Assembly (NCBI RefSeq): GCF_932294415.1
Contig: NC_065535.1
Location: 89,730,862 to 89,794,861 of the forward strand
Direction of reading: 5' to 3'
DNA: 64,000 bases
DNA from: Quercus robur
Lineage: Eukaryota > Streptophyta > Magnoliopsida > Fagales > Fagaceae
Shown: piece after piece, positions 47,393 through 59,022 of the stretch
How the letters are laid out: each line of letters begins with the position of its first letter
Position numbering within the stretch: the stretch's first letter is position 1
Made by a program: the position numbers and the translations under genes
The notes under the pieces: generated by a model
Told to the model about the DNA's origin: nothing
The model's database searches: none
The model's input: the letters and a program-made list of their open reading frames with translations, nothing else

Positions 47393-50300
47393 AAAAACTA
47401 CGTTACGTGGACCTTAGAATCTCCCCGAGGAAAACTCTCCATTAACAATTGGGTTAATTCCTGAACTACATGGATTCTCTAGTTTGCCCTCGGATCCTCA
47501 ACACCAAAGGGACCAGTACGGAATGGAGCAACATGTTTCCAAAAGCATAATCGAAGTCATTCAATGCTCGGTCACCCCCTCGGATGAATTATTTAGAATT
47601 TATCGTTCTCGGACAGTATTCTCGCACTTATTACAGAACGTTCAACCGTTATCTCGGTTAGTTTCCTAAGTTTAACTTACTATGAATTGTTATTATTATG
47701 CCTGGTAGTGTCGGTAAATTAGAATTAGTTGGATTGTGTTTCAAGGGTTCTTGCTCTAAATATCGCTGAGGAGAAACACACACATGGAGCACACCCATTC
47801 ACAAAGTGGTGTTGCCAAAAGAACAGTATTCAAAACAAGTAAATAAATTTCCATTTTTACTAAAACAAAGAAATAGTACAGCGTACAATGAAAAGCTGGA
47901 ATCAGCTTATGTCAAAGCTCACTACATAATTGAAAAGGAAGATACAAGAGAATAAGACAAAGCCGAAGAGGCAGTACAGACGAGAGGTTGGCTTCTAAAG
48001 CTAACCACATAACCAAAAAGAAAGATACAAGAGAATAAGATAAAGATGAGGAAGTGGCACAGAGGAGAGGTTGGCTACTGCTCCAAGACCTTGTTCTTCC
48101 TCAATGCTTTTACATGCCCATAACTCAGGCAGCAAAAGAAACCCAACTTGAACCTCACACCGCTGAAGGAAAGGTGCAAGGAGCCGAAAGTTGAGGAGCC
48201 TTCACCAAAAATTTGCCTGCGACAGGGCAGAGGCGATGATGGCGGAGAATCTTTCTTCTGACACACCAAAATTCTGGTATGAACAGAACCTGCTTCGGAT
48301 TTTGACTAAAAGAGGGAGAAACACCCTTTCCCCTCTGTCGAAGCGGAATATTCTCTTGAATTTATACTTCCTTTGCCCGTACCTCACTATTCTGAGTCTC
48401 AGGAGGACACGGCGCCTCTGTGGCGGAAAAAGTTCCTTCTCCCCAACCCTCGCCTCAAACATGTTATGCTAAGGGGGGATAGCACTGGATATGGGAGTTG
48501 TGATTTGGGAGGAAACTGAAGGATTGATGCGTAGGTGAAGCAACTTTCTCTCCTATTTATTTAAAAAGATAAGGTGGTGGCATTTAATTCACGCAGCGTC
48601 CCAAGGAACGCTACAGACAAAATGGCTCCGGCTCAATCTCCAACGCCACCTGCAACCATGGGATTAAAGGAGTCTCGGGAAGGTGCACCTCGAACACTGG
48701 GACGCCAAAAAGTACCGCGTGACCAAAGGCTACAGAAATACCTCTTAACTTGTAGGCCTAGTGAATTCGCGGCCCAGACCCATTCTGTATGGAGGCCCAG
48801 GGACAACGGCCCACGCCGAGGAATAGCCGTTGCCGAGGACAACCTCCTGCTCGGCACCTCGCGAAATACCTGAGGAAATGGAGAAACTGAACTACAGCCT
48901 TCGGACTCAAGCCTATGGGGAAACCAACTACCTGGATGACAAAATTAGGTTTTGGACAGAACCAAGGCGTTGCGAAGTCCTCGGACTCAAGCCTATTGGG
49001 ACGCCCACTACTCGGATGGGGAAAGCCCTCGGCTCAAATATTGTAAAATGTTAAGGCCGATAAAAGTGTTAGGATGATGGCGAGACGCCCCACTATTCGG
49101 TAGCCTATGGGGGCTGTTCATTCTTGCGGGAGATATGTCTTCGGATGATTATTTCCTACACCGCATAGAGCATCCAGTTCTAATCTCGGCATTGTTTTGG
49201 GTAAGTATCGTTATTCACAGATAGGCATTGCTGTGTCAAATAATTCTATTAAAGTTATGGTGACATATTTTTATTAGCAAGTATTTTGGCCTTAGTTGTC
49301 ATTAATTCAAATGCTATATTATTGTGCCGAGCAGCGCTTGTAAACTTGTAAAAACATAGAAACAGAACATGCGAAGTAAAATAACAACAATTTTTATTAA
49401 TATGAAAAATTATTACAACGTACAAAGAGGGGCTTAAACAAGCCTATACAAAAGGTAAACTGCCGAAGCAACAATAACATCCGCAATACAGATAAGTAAA
49501 CAGTCAGGTGTCTTTTAAACTCGTCTTCAAAGTCTCTCCAATCTCTGCCTCAGTATTGCTCATATTGAGAGAAGAACCTTCTTTAGAAAAAGATGAAGGA
49601 GAAGGAAGAAGAAGATGAAGGAGAAGGAAGAAGAGGATGGAGGAGATGAATGAGGAAGATGGAGGAGATGAATGAGGAAGATGGAGGAGAAGAAAAGGGA
49701 AAAGATGAGAAGGAAGAAAGAGAGGCAAAAGGAGGCGCCAGTGAACGAAAAGAGGAAGAAGCAGGGGCACTTAGTCCCTACCCCAGTCCTGACTCCTAAC
49801 ACACTAGTGCCATATTAGATATGCTCATGAGAGAGCGGGTAGTACTGATGATGTGTGTCCTCGGCTCAGTCACGCCGAAAGTGTGACGTGACGAGTCCCT
49901 ACTTCGGATTTTGGCTGAAAGAAAGGCGAGACAAATCTTGAGTCTCCGCCATCCTTGCCCTGACCGAGCCATTTCGAATTTCGTTAGAACATGGTGTTTC
50001 TGGGAGGGGAATGGTTTTTTCATTGCTTATTACTATGGTGAGTATATTTCAGGTTAAGGAATAACCAGAGAGTAAAAGTAAACTCCGGAAGGAATCTGAG
50101 GGTTTCAAATTTTGGGGGGATTAAAGGGATTCATCTGTGGGAGAAACAACTCTTGTTTCTTCTCTTTATATAGGGGACGAAGAAGAGGGTACTTAATGTG
50201 TTCAGATCTCCAAGGAAATCTGCGAACAAGAATGCCCCCGTTCCGCTCCCCCACATCATCAGTAGCCATTGAATCTGAAAGGTCTCGTGAAGGGAAACCA

Positions 50301-50509
50301 TTAAAGACATGCTTCGGGTAACCAAACGGCAGGAATGTGTCGAGAATAAATCAAGAAGAACATCTCGTAGACCGGAGCATTTCCTGGGCAGGTGGAGAAT
50401 TGCCAACGCCAGTGAAAGGTTGAATTAAATGAGCCGCAATAAAGGCTCGGAATTATCAAAACCCCCCTCTCCAACCAGGAGGTCGGACAGCATGGTTTTG
50501 AGGGGCTAT
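47393..50509. other. Interior of the LTR element, 3' of the array
   Basis: No retroelement protein motif is found. Two diverged modules share word order: about 47865-48560 and about 49370-50170 each contain a short A-rich stretch beginning near a GTACAACG/GTACAGCG word, a CTTCGGATTTTG(A/G)CT(A/G)AAAG segment and a final tract rich in AACAACTCTT/GAAGCAACTTT. A purine-rich GAAGAAGATGAAGGAGAAGG stretch lies at about 49590-49700. A diverged copy of the 80-bp unit lies at about 48898-49010. Confidence 0.55.
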
Positions 50510-51151
50510 TGTGGGGCCCAACAATTTATGGGCCAGGCCCACTTATTCATGGGGAGCCCTAAGGCCCAAGCCGAAGAAGGTTATAGTCCAAACTCAATAA
50601 CGTAAAGCACAAATTGGCCCGGAGAAGCAGCCGAGGACAGTGCAGTCCTCGGCTGACCCAAAGCTCCACCAAGAAGAGGGGCAAAAAGGGTATAGGGACA
50701 AACTTGAAAGAAAATCTAAAATATCTAGGAAAGGCTGCCCTTACTACCTTCCCCATACATAGCTCTGCACCTAACAGAGCCGTATTCTTTAGCTTTATCA
50801 ACCACTCCCAACAACTTTGGTCTTGGACTGACGGGACAAGTATCAGTCTTGGAAAGGTCGACCCTACACGTGGACGAAGGAAAGTGAACGCAAGCTAGTA
50901 TAAAAGAAAAAATAAGTAATCTGGAGAGGGGGCTGGAAAGACTAGCCAAAAAGGAAGGGCCTCCCAGTCCACCTCCAGGAGAAAGACTCCAAGGGTGAAG
51001 ACACCTCAATCACATATGAGCACCACAAAAACCCACCGCTGGGTTACCGAGACCTAGCCTTTCGAACCCACTCTCTACAAATGATATTGTCTGGGCCCAT
51101 TCACGTGCGAACCCAACACTACTGCGATTCGTTGCAGAACGTGTCCCTACA
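50510..51151 (+). repeat. 3' LTR (642 bp)
   Basis: Pairs with the 5' LTR over its entire length, with about 14 substitutions by eye and no indels. It ends CCCTACA and is followed by the ATTTC target duplication. Confidence 0.92.
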
Positions 51152-51156
51152 ATTTC

Positions 51157-53132
51157 AATTTCAACACACTACATTATCTTATCACATATTAAAGAATAAG
51201 TATGACCATATCCAATCCATTCTAATACCTATCTTATATAATGAGTACAAATAACTATATTTCTTACATATTATGTAACAAGAGTATAATAGTCAATTTA
51301 TATAAATTACATTTTTCATCCTTCCCTTTTTCTCTACAACCAAATCAAAGAGTTTTCCACCCTTCCACTTTTCCACCCCTCCAACCAAACACACAAGAAG
51401 GAAAACTAAATATTTTCCATCCTCCCACAATTTTCCATCCTCTCACTTTTCCACTCCTCCATCCAAACGAACCCTTAAAGTCCAACCAAATTGAGAGTTT
51501 ATTGAAATGTTATTAAGTATTGTAGGAAATATTGAGTTTTAAGTAAAAAAAACTGATATATATCTTATTGGATGGTGTAAAACATGAGTTTTACGCCCAA
51601 TCCTTATCAAATTTGATCTCTTTATTAAATGGGTGTGTATCAAACCTAAATTGACAAGAGTTTTAGGTTTGAGTCCATATTAAGAGTCCGAATTATAGAA
51701 TTGTGCACTCTACTCTTGACGTACTTTATGATGATATTAGAGAAGAAGAAGCAAGCAATCTAGATTGGATGAAGAATAAAGGAAGGAACCTAATTAATCC
51801 TTGTTAGCTTTATCATGTTCTTTGTAATTATTTCCACACCAACATGAATTGAAAGAATAAACCAAAAAGGGTTGTCCTAGTAAAGTGGAAAAACAGGACT
51901 ATAATTATTTGTCAACACAGCTTGTTGAAAGCATGTTGAAGCATGATGATGAGTTAAGAGATGTATTTTCTATGCCTTTGGTGGGGTGCTTAAGAATCTT
52001 TGCCTCTTTCCATGTAAATTTATATTCTTCAAAGAAAGGTGGTGGACTAAGCACTGGAAATTGTAATGGCCTTTCATTCGAAGAAAGTGTCAATGTTAAA
52101 TGGCGTTTTCCACCGACACTTCACAACAAGTATATAATAGTTGTCTTGTATTATTTAAAAAATTAAGAAAAAACTCAAGTAGTTGTCAATCCTCTTACGC
52201 AACCCATTAGGCAATAGATAAAAATTATATTTTGAAAATGACCCAAGAAAAAAAAAATATTAAGGTAAGAAGAAGATGATAAAAGGAAAGAGATGGGTTG
52301 TCTCTATAATAATAATAAAAGCAGAAAATGTAGTCATATCAGAACTTGTTCTACCATGAGTATCTATAACCTTAAAATTATCTAGTAACTTACAAGAAAA
52401 TTTAGTCATACATATTTAATTAAGAAGTATTAAATATTAATAACTAAAAAGTCAAATTAGAAAATTTTTATGGAATAATTTATCTAATTTATTTAGAGAT
52501 CAAACATAATTTAACCATAATTTATTTAATGTCTCAAACTTAAATTAATCGGAACCTGTTCATTGTTGGTTGAATTGCCAAAAAGACAATGAGTCATAAT
52601 TAGTTTAAACTTTAAATTAATAGTTTAGGCTTCAGTAATACTTCTAAATTTGAAAACTGAAATTAAAAATATATATTAAAAAAATGATGTGGGGGAAAAT
52701 GGGTTTTCAAAAGTTTATGGGTGCACATTACAAAAAAAATCAACAAAAATTAAGTATTTTTATTTTATAATATTTTTATTATATAGAATATAGATATGCA
52801 TTTACAATGGAATTTGTGTATGTAGGTTATACATAGATTAATTACAATTCAATATAAAAGATGTTTTTTTTTTTTATAACAAATATGATCAAAATTATCT
52901 ATTGGTGATTGACTTGAAGCTTTAATTAAGTTTCATCTGTATTAAACACTCACTTGCACACATACTTTTTTAATATTAAAGTTTTTTTTTTTTTAATGAC
53001 TAATGAGAGTTTATGGACAAAAGAGCAAACATTGACAACGAATGTGAACTTAAAAGGAAGAAAATAATAAAATGAAACTCAAAGAACCAAAACAATCATT
53101 GACCAAATTTATAGAGTGTAATCGCTTTTTTG
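51157..53132. other. AT-rich intergenic region
   Basis: No gene is supported. A 93-codon open frame at 51885-52166 shows no recognised motif. Poly-T tracts lie near 52864 and 52982. Confidence 0.4.
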
Positions 53133-53340
53133 CCTAAATACTATCAATAATTTAATATATAAATAATAATAATTAAATAAAATTGCTCACTATTAAATTA
53201 ATTTGTTTTTTTTATAGCAATTAATTTGGTTTAAGTACTATTAATAATTTTGATATATAAATAATAATAATTAAATAAAATTGCTCACTATTAAATTAAT
53301 TTGGTTTTTTTTTTTATAGCAATTAATTTGGTTTAAGTAC
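53133..53340. repeat. Tandem duplication (about 98-bp unit, two copies)
   Basis: Two adjacent copies share ATATAAATAATAATAATTAA, TTGCTCACTATTAAATTAAT and TATAGCAATTAATTTGGTTT in the same order, with small length changes in their poly-T parts. Confidence 0.85.
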
Positions 53341-53529
53341 GAAAATACAAAACATTTATTATGTCCTCGTTAGTCATTTTTGAGATATAAAAGCCCTTTA
53401 ACGATTGGTTATCAAATAATTTTAACATATAAGTATTTTATCATTGTAGTTTACCAGAAATTCTAAATACTAAAAACATTTTCAATTAAAATTCTTTATT
53501 GTAAAAGTTCTACCATTATAGGTTTACTT

Positions 53530-53535
53530 ACGACC

Positions 53536-53615
<80 letters not shown>

Positions 53616-53870
53616 GATCCTCTCTCCGTGTGTGTGTGTTAAAAATATATACTTAGTATTCTCAAAAGAAAAAACTGTGGGTTAATTCCACATTGAAAAA
53701 TGAGTGTGAGTTAAAGAAGTTTAAAGCCTATGTTGTGTATCTAAGAGTTAGGCTCTTTTGAATATACATCATTGTCAATTTCTTTAAAATTTTCTCCCCT
53801 CTCTCCGTGTGTGTGTTAAAAATACTTAGTATTTTCAAAAAGAGAGAGAGAGAGTAAACACACGCTTACA
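53530..53870. repeat. Compound microsatellite and ~50-bp direct repeat
   Basis: Poly-A passes into TA, then GA, then TG runs (about 53537-53640). The segment CTCTCCGTGTGTGTG...TTAAAAATA...CTTAGTATT at about 53618-53665 recurs at about 53797-53835, also next to a GA run. Confidence 0.75.
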
Positions 53871-54353
53871 TATATAAAATTATAATCGCCTTAAATGATT
53901 CTTGGTTGGAGCTAGGAGCATCACGCCAATGACATGTTATCAGATTAGGTACGAAATTACTAAGAAAGGTCTTCAAACATAGGTAATTTGAATGAGTTGC
54001 TAGTCTTCAAGATCATTGTATAATAATCTTACATATATAATTTAAATATTATTGATAGTCATTCTTATATATATATATATATATATTTTAACTCTTTAAA
54101 AAGTCTTGTAAGAATGTTATTGGGTAGAAAATGTAAATTATCCATTTTTTAAAAATATTTTTATGTTCATTAATTCTAAACTTTTTGGTTTTTGTACATA
54201 ATAACTCATTTGAATGGATATTTATGATATGATCCCACATTTTATTCCAAAATTAATAAATAAAACTCTCTCTAAAAATAAATAATTTAGGACACATGAC
54301 GTAAAATCGGACTTCAATTGTAGAATCTAATTAGATTTTCTTTAAGTTTTACC

Positions 54354-54382
<29 letters not shown>

Positions 54383-54391
<9 letters not shown>

Positions 54392-55189
54392 GGGATGAGT
54401 TTGGATGGGCCCAAGGTATAGTTGGATCCAAGCCCAACAACCCCAATACAATAAATTTGTAGAGAGTGGGTTGGAAAACTCGGTTTTAATGAATGAGACA
54501 ACAGTTATAATGGAGTTTAAAGGATAATCAAACAAAAATGGATTGGATTTCTCAAAGTAAATTGGTCCTCAATCCAATCTGAGGAAATATGCTCTAGTAT
54601 ATATTGATCGGAAATAGTTGCAAGTATGGTTCAGGTTGCTACAGTGTTTTTTCCTCTAAATTTTTGATCCCCTCTCCATGGAGAGTCTCTTCTATTATAT
54701 AGTTCCCTGCCAATGATCTTGGCTCTCCATTTGTTGATCATCCAAGCCACTATTTGAGTGCTTGTCGCATCGGACATACTTTTTGGCTCTCTGTGAGTTG
54801 GTGTAGCCAATGCAGCACTGTTCAGGGGTCTTTTCCACATAAATACGATTAGAAAGTTAGTTGCAGAGCATTCAATGCAGTGGTAGCAGCTTTCTCTTAG
54901 ATATTTCTTGGCTCCCACTCCTCCAATACGTTTGTAATGCATGCCCCTATCAATGGAGTTTCTTGGAAGGTCACTTTGAGTGATAGGATATGCATTCGAT
55001 TTGCGCTTCGTTTATCCGAGAAGGTGCTCCTCCTCGGACCACCTTTCCCAACCTTTCTGTCTGCATGTTACTTATGGGACTCTGAGTTTAACACCCTTAT
55101 TACTATTTATTTATTCTCGGACCAATCAACATCCTCGGCCAAGGCCCAAAACTCAGTATATGATTCTGGGCCCTTATCTCTACAATATA
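54383..55189. mobile_element. Solo LTR (797 bp) inserted in a TA microsatellite
   Basis: 54388-55184 begins TGTAGGGATGAG and ends CTTATCTCTACA, the TG...CA form of an LTR. It is flanked by ATATA on both sides. The flank lies within a TA run, so the 5-bp duplication is only weak support. A GC-richer right half contains TCCTCGGACC and CATCCTCGGCCAAGG words. No internal region or second LTR is nearby, so recombination between LTRs is the simplest history. Confidence 0.72.
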
Positions 55190-56338
55190 TATATATATAT
55201 ATAATTTTTGTGCCAAATGAATTGTTTTTAGTTTTAAAAAAAGGCTCATAAATATAAAATAATTCAAACTCTCTCTTCCTCTAATTTTATATATAGTATT
55301 AGATATATGATTATATTTTTTATGATTTATTTATATTGCACTCCTCGTTTTCTACTCTAAATTAATTCATTTGGCACGAATATTAAAAAAAAAACTTTGA
55401 TTAAATAGAACACATGCCGTAAAATTAAACTCTAATTGAAATATAATTTTTACATTGAACTAACTAACTTGGTTCAAAATTTTAAAATTTTTGATTAGAT
55501 GGAACATGTGGCGCAAAATTAGACTCTAATTGAATTATAATTTAAAATCTAATTGGATTTTCTCTCAGTTTTATTTATTAATATATATATATACACACAT
55601 ATATGATTTATAAACTTGAATTGTTTTTAGTTCACAAGAAAAAAAGGCTCATAAATATAAAATCATTCAACATTTATGTTTTTTATTGTTTACTTATATT
55701 GGACTCCTCGTTTTTTACACTAAATTAACTCATTTGGTACAAAAATTAAAAAAATTTAGATTAGATAGGACACATGTCGCAAAATTAAACTCTAATTTAA
55801 ATCCAATTTTTACATTGAATTAACTCACTTGACACAAAAATTTAAAGATTAGATGGGACACGTGAAGCAAAATTAGACTCTAATTGAATTCCAATTTGAA
55901 ATCTAATTGGATTTTTTCTCAGTTTTACCTATTATTATATATTTGCTTGTAACCCCATGCATATACATGAATACACTTAAAGATATACAATAAGATATAT
56001 AATATAATTTCTATATATATAATTTAAATACTATTGATAGTCATTTTTATATTTTGTTAACTTTTTAAAAAAATTTGTAAGGATATTATTAGGTATAAAA
56101 TGTAAATTATTCATTTTTTTTTTAAATTATTGTGAAGAACTTTTTTTTTTTACGATTCATTTATTTTAAATTCTTTGGTTTTTGTAATTAATAACTCATT
56201 TGGATGAATATTTATGATGTGGTCTCGCATTTGATTCTAAAATTAAGAAAAGAATAAATAATTTAGGACACATAGCGCAAAATTGGAACTCTAATTTAAA
56301 ATTCTAATTTGAGTTTCTCTCAGTTTCACTTATTATTA

Positions 56339-56687
56339 TCTCCGTCTCAGTTTGTTTGTCCTTTATTCCATTTTGGGATGTCCCAAAATATTATCCTGTT
56401 TCTAAAAATAAAAATTATTAGTTTACTAATGTTCCTATTATACCCCTACTTTATTTTCAAAACTATTTGAAAAGAAAACTAACCAATATTTTTAAAAAAT
56501 CAATTTAATTGGGGCACCTTTTTAGTTGTCTCATTAAGAATAACTATTTTTTAAAAAGATGATGAATTTATTTAAGGGTAATTTTGTAAACTTATACATT
56601 TTTATAAGACAGACAAAACAATAAATGATGTTCCCTTAAAAAGTTAGACTTTTCAAACAGAACAAACAAATTGAGACGGGAGGAGTA
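56339..56687. mobile_element. Stowaway-type (Tc1/mariner) MITE, about 345 bp
   Basis: The left end CTCCGTCTCAGTTTGTTTGT pairs with the right end, which inverted reads CTCCTCCCGTCTCAATTTGT. The CTCC(CT)CCGTC terminus and a TA beside the right end are typical of Stowaway elements. No transposase is present. Confidence 0.8.
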
Positions 56688-57230
56688 TTATATATATATA
56701 TATATATATAGATTAGTGTGTATCTTCGTACATATGCACGAGTACAATTAAAAATAATCACAATTATATAGTTCAAGTTATACATTTTCCTTTTTATAGA
56801 AGATGTTCAAATTATGCATGATATTAGATTACATTTTTTTAAATTCATATAAAATATGTAATGTTTTCTCATTATAGGTGTGCGTGTGTGTGTGTGTGTG
56901 TATGTGTGTTATTTAGAATTTAATTAGTTTAGACTCTTTGTTTTTTGCACTCAATAATTCACTTGCCACAAAAATTAAAAATTTTAATGTTTAGAATCTA
57001 ATTAGATTTGAACTCTTTGATTTTTACATTCAATAATTTACTTGGTACAAAATTAAAAATTAAACAGTGCATGTGACACAAAATTGAGAATCCAATTAAA
57101 ATCTAATTGGATTTTCTCTGAATTTTAACTATTAATATATACTAGCTTGTAATCTCATGCATATGTATAAATATACTTAAAGATATACAGTAAAATGCAT
57201 AAAATAATTCCTATATATATAATTTAAATA

Positions 57231-57442
57231 CTATTTGTGGGAGGGTTTCCTGTCTCAGCCCTCAATTAGTAGGTATTGTCCGCTTTGGCTATGCCTCATG
57301 GTTTTGCTCAATCCCACATCGGGGAGAGACGCCTCCCACATGTGCCTTATAAGCTTGAGCCCAAGACACATGTGTACCACTACTACAAAGTGAATAATAC
57401 CTGCTAATTAGGGACTGAGACAAGAAACTCTCTCACATTATT
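57231..57442. mobile_element. 202-bp terminal-inverted-repeat element with recoverable empty site
   Basis: 57236-57437 begins TGTGGGAGGGTTTCCTGTCT. Its right end, inverted, begins TGTGAGAGAGTTTCTTGTCT. The arms extend about 42 bp with few mismatches. Flanks are CTATT and TTATT. The interior has AATCCCACATCGGGGAGAGA and CCTTATAAGCTTGAGCCC. Neighbouring repeat copies read straight through AAATACTATTGATAGTC, which confirms both borders. Confidence 0.8.
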
Positions 57443-58223
57443 GATAATCATTTTTATATTTTGTGAAATCTTTGAAAAAATTTGTAAGGATATTATTATT
57501 ATTATTATTTTATTTTTTTGATTTCCCACAGTATTTCCTCAAAGCTTTCAATCAGAGACTAATCACTGTTCGTACAGGGTGGGTCCACGAAGGGGTAAAA
57601 CATTTTTTTTAAAATTTTAATTTAAATTTTTTTACGATTCATTTATTCTAAAATCTTTGGTTTTTGTACCTAATAACTCACTTGGATGAATATTTATGAT
57701 GTGGCCCCACATTTGATTCTAAAATTAAGAAATAAAACCCTTTAAAAATAAATAATTTAGGACACATGACACAAAATTAGAACTCTAATTTAAGTTTCTT
57801 TCAGTTTCACCTATTATTATATACGTATAGATTAGCTTGTAATTCCATGCATATGCATGGATACACTTAAAGATATATAATAAGATGCATAATATAATTC
57901 CTATATATAATTTAAATACTATTGATAGTCATTTTTATATTTTGTTAACTCTTTAAAAAAATTTGTATGGATATTATTAGGTATAAAATGTAAATTGTTC
58001 ATTTTTATTATTATTATTGTGAAACACTTTTTTTTACATGATTCATTTATTCTAGACTTTTTGGTTTTTGTATTTAATAACTCACTTGGATGAATGTTTA
58101 TGATGCGGTCCCATATTTGATTCTAAAATTAAGAAATAAAACTCTTTAAAAATAAATAATTTTGGACACATAGCGCAAAATTAAAACTCTAATTTGGAAT
58201 TTTAATTTGAGTTTCTTTTAATT

Positions 58224-58228
58224 TCACC

Positions 58229-58267
<39 letters not shown>
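58224..58267. repeat. TTA trinucleotide microsatellite
   Basis: About 13 consecutive ATT/TTA units at the right end of the direct-repeat cluster. Confidence 0.9.
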
Positions 58268-58270
<3 letters not shown>

Positions 58271-58828
58271 GATTACATGTATTTTCACAAATTTTTTCAC
58301 CCACACATATTTCCAAAAAATAGAAACAACGTTACTAGAAATCTTTTATCAAATGAGCCCATAATTTTTAGTGATGTTACATCACTCAATATTTTTTAAT
58401 TTAATGCAAATTTTGATAAATCTGCTATTGGATTACATAATTTTCGTATATTCTCATTTCTCTATACTTGCAATATTTCAAAGTGGTCGAAAATTCATAA
58501 CCATGTCATTAACAAATTGTTTTAATTCAAGTTTTTGTAGTTTATAATAATGTGTAAAAGTTGAGTTTTATTAATCGAATGGTAAATAACATCCGATTGA
58601 CATGAAAATTGGCTAGTATGTTAAGAAAATATAGAACATGTAATCCAATAGTGAGATTTTAAAAATATGAATTTAATAACAAGTTTATTGTGTGGCCTAA
58701 CTTGAACCCAACCATTGTTATTATTATTGTAAGAGAAATCACACTTTTTAAATATTTATATATATTTATATCGATTAGTTCTTTTTATGAGGATTAATAT
58801 GTTGAGATATCACTTTATCTTTTAGGTT
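58268..58828. other. Intergenic region
   Basis: No gene is seen. A fragment at about 58285-58360 (TTTTTTCACCCACACATATT ... CAAATGAGCCC) resembles the interior and end of the GGGCCTGTTTGG-type MITE at 18782-18921. Confidence 0.4.
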
Positions 58829-59022
58829 AAGTAAGTAAATGAGTTGTGGGTTTTAGTTAGCTCAATCGGTAAAGTTTCTGATGGTTGAATAAGAGATCCG
58901 TGATTTAATTCCTGTTTACATCAAAAGCTGATTAATGTTTTAGTATGAAGATAAAGAATTATCATTATGAACGGATGCCAAATATTGAAATTCTCTCCCA
59001 AAAAAAAGTAAGTAGATGAGTT
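58829..59022 (+). mobile_element. tRNA-derived SINE with 17-bp target duplication
   Basis: The body is 58846-59005 on the plus strand: TTTTAGTTAGCTCAATCGGT (A-box-like), GTGATTTAATTCC at the B-box position, then an A tail. Flanks AAGTAAGTAAATGAGTT (58829-58845) and AAGTAAGTAGATGAGTT (59006-59022) differ at one position. It is the same family as the minus-strand copy at 24819-24984, with shared TTAGCTCAAT, ATGATAAAGAA/AAGATAAAGAA and GATGCCAAATATTGAAA-like 3' words. Confidence 0.85.

Larger units (their letters stand above)
45694..51156 (+). mobile_element. Non-autonomous LTR retrotransposon (5453 bp) with perfect 5-bp target duplication
   Basis: The element is 45699-51151, with ATTTC on both flanks (45694-45698 and 51152-51156). 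Each LTR is 642 bp, begins TGTGGGGCCCAAC and ends CCCTACA. By eye they differ at about 14 positions and need no gaps, roughly 98% identity. A primer-binding-site-like TTGGCGCCGTCTGTGGG follows the 5' LTR directly, and a purine-rich GAGGGGC precedes the 3' LTR. I find no gag, protease, reverse transcriptase, RNase H or integrase motif in the 4.2-kb interior on either strand, so it must have used another element's proteins (LARD-like). The PBS style suggests a Gypsy-lineage partner, but this is inference. Confidence 0.92.
54040..58265. repeat. Cluster of diverged direct repeats (roughly 300-400 bp units)
   Basis: At least seven partial copies are visible, near 54040, 55230, 55590, 56020, 56930, 57440 and 57900. 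Each contains some of these phrases in order: TATAATTTAAATACTATTGA, TTCTTTGGTTTTTGTA, ATAACTCATTTGGATGAATA, TTTAGGACACAT followed by CGCAAAATT, and GATTTTCTCTCAGTTTTACC. Copies are separated or split by younger insertions (solo LTR, Stowaway, 202-bp element). No coding capacity. Confidence 0.8.

Noticed and set aside
46605..47464. Three overlapping plus-strand ORFs of 221, 253 and 259 codons
   Set aside because: They are the three readings of the same 80-bp tandem array, which lacks forward stops. There is no sign of codon selection, and the array lies inside a non-coding LTR element.
49504..49770. Ser/Leu/Phe/Pro-rich minus-strand ORF of 88 codons
   Set aside because: It is the reverse of a GAAGAAGATGAAGGAGAAGG repeat in the LTR element interior. 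Low complexity only.
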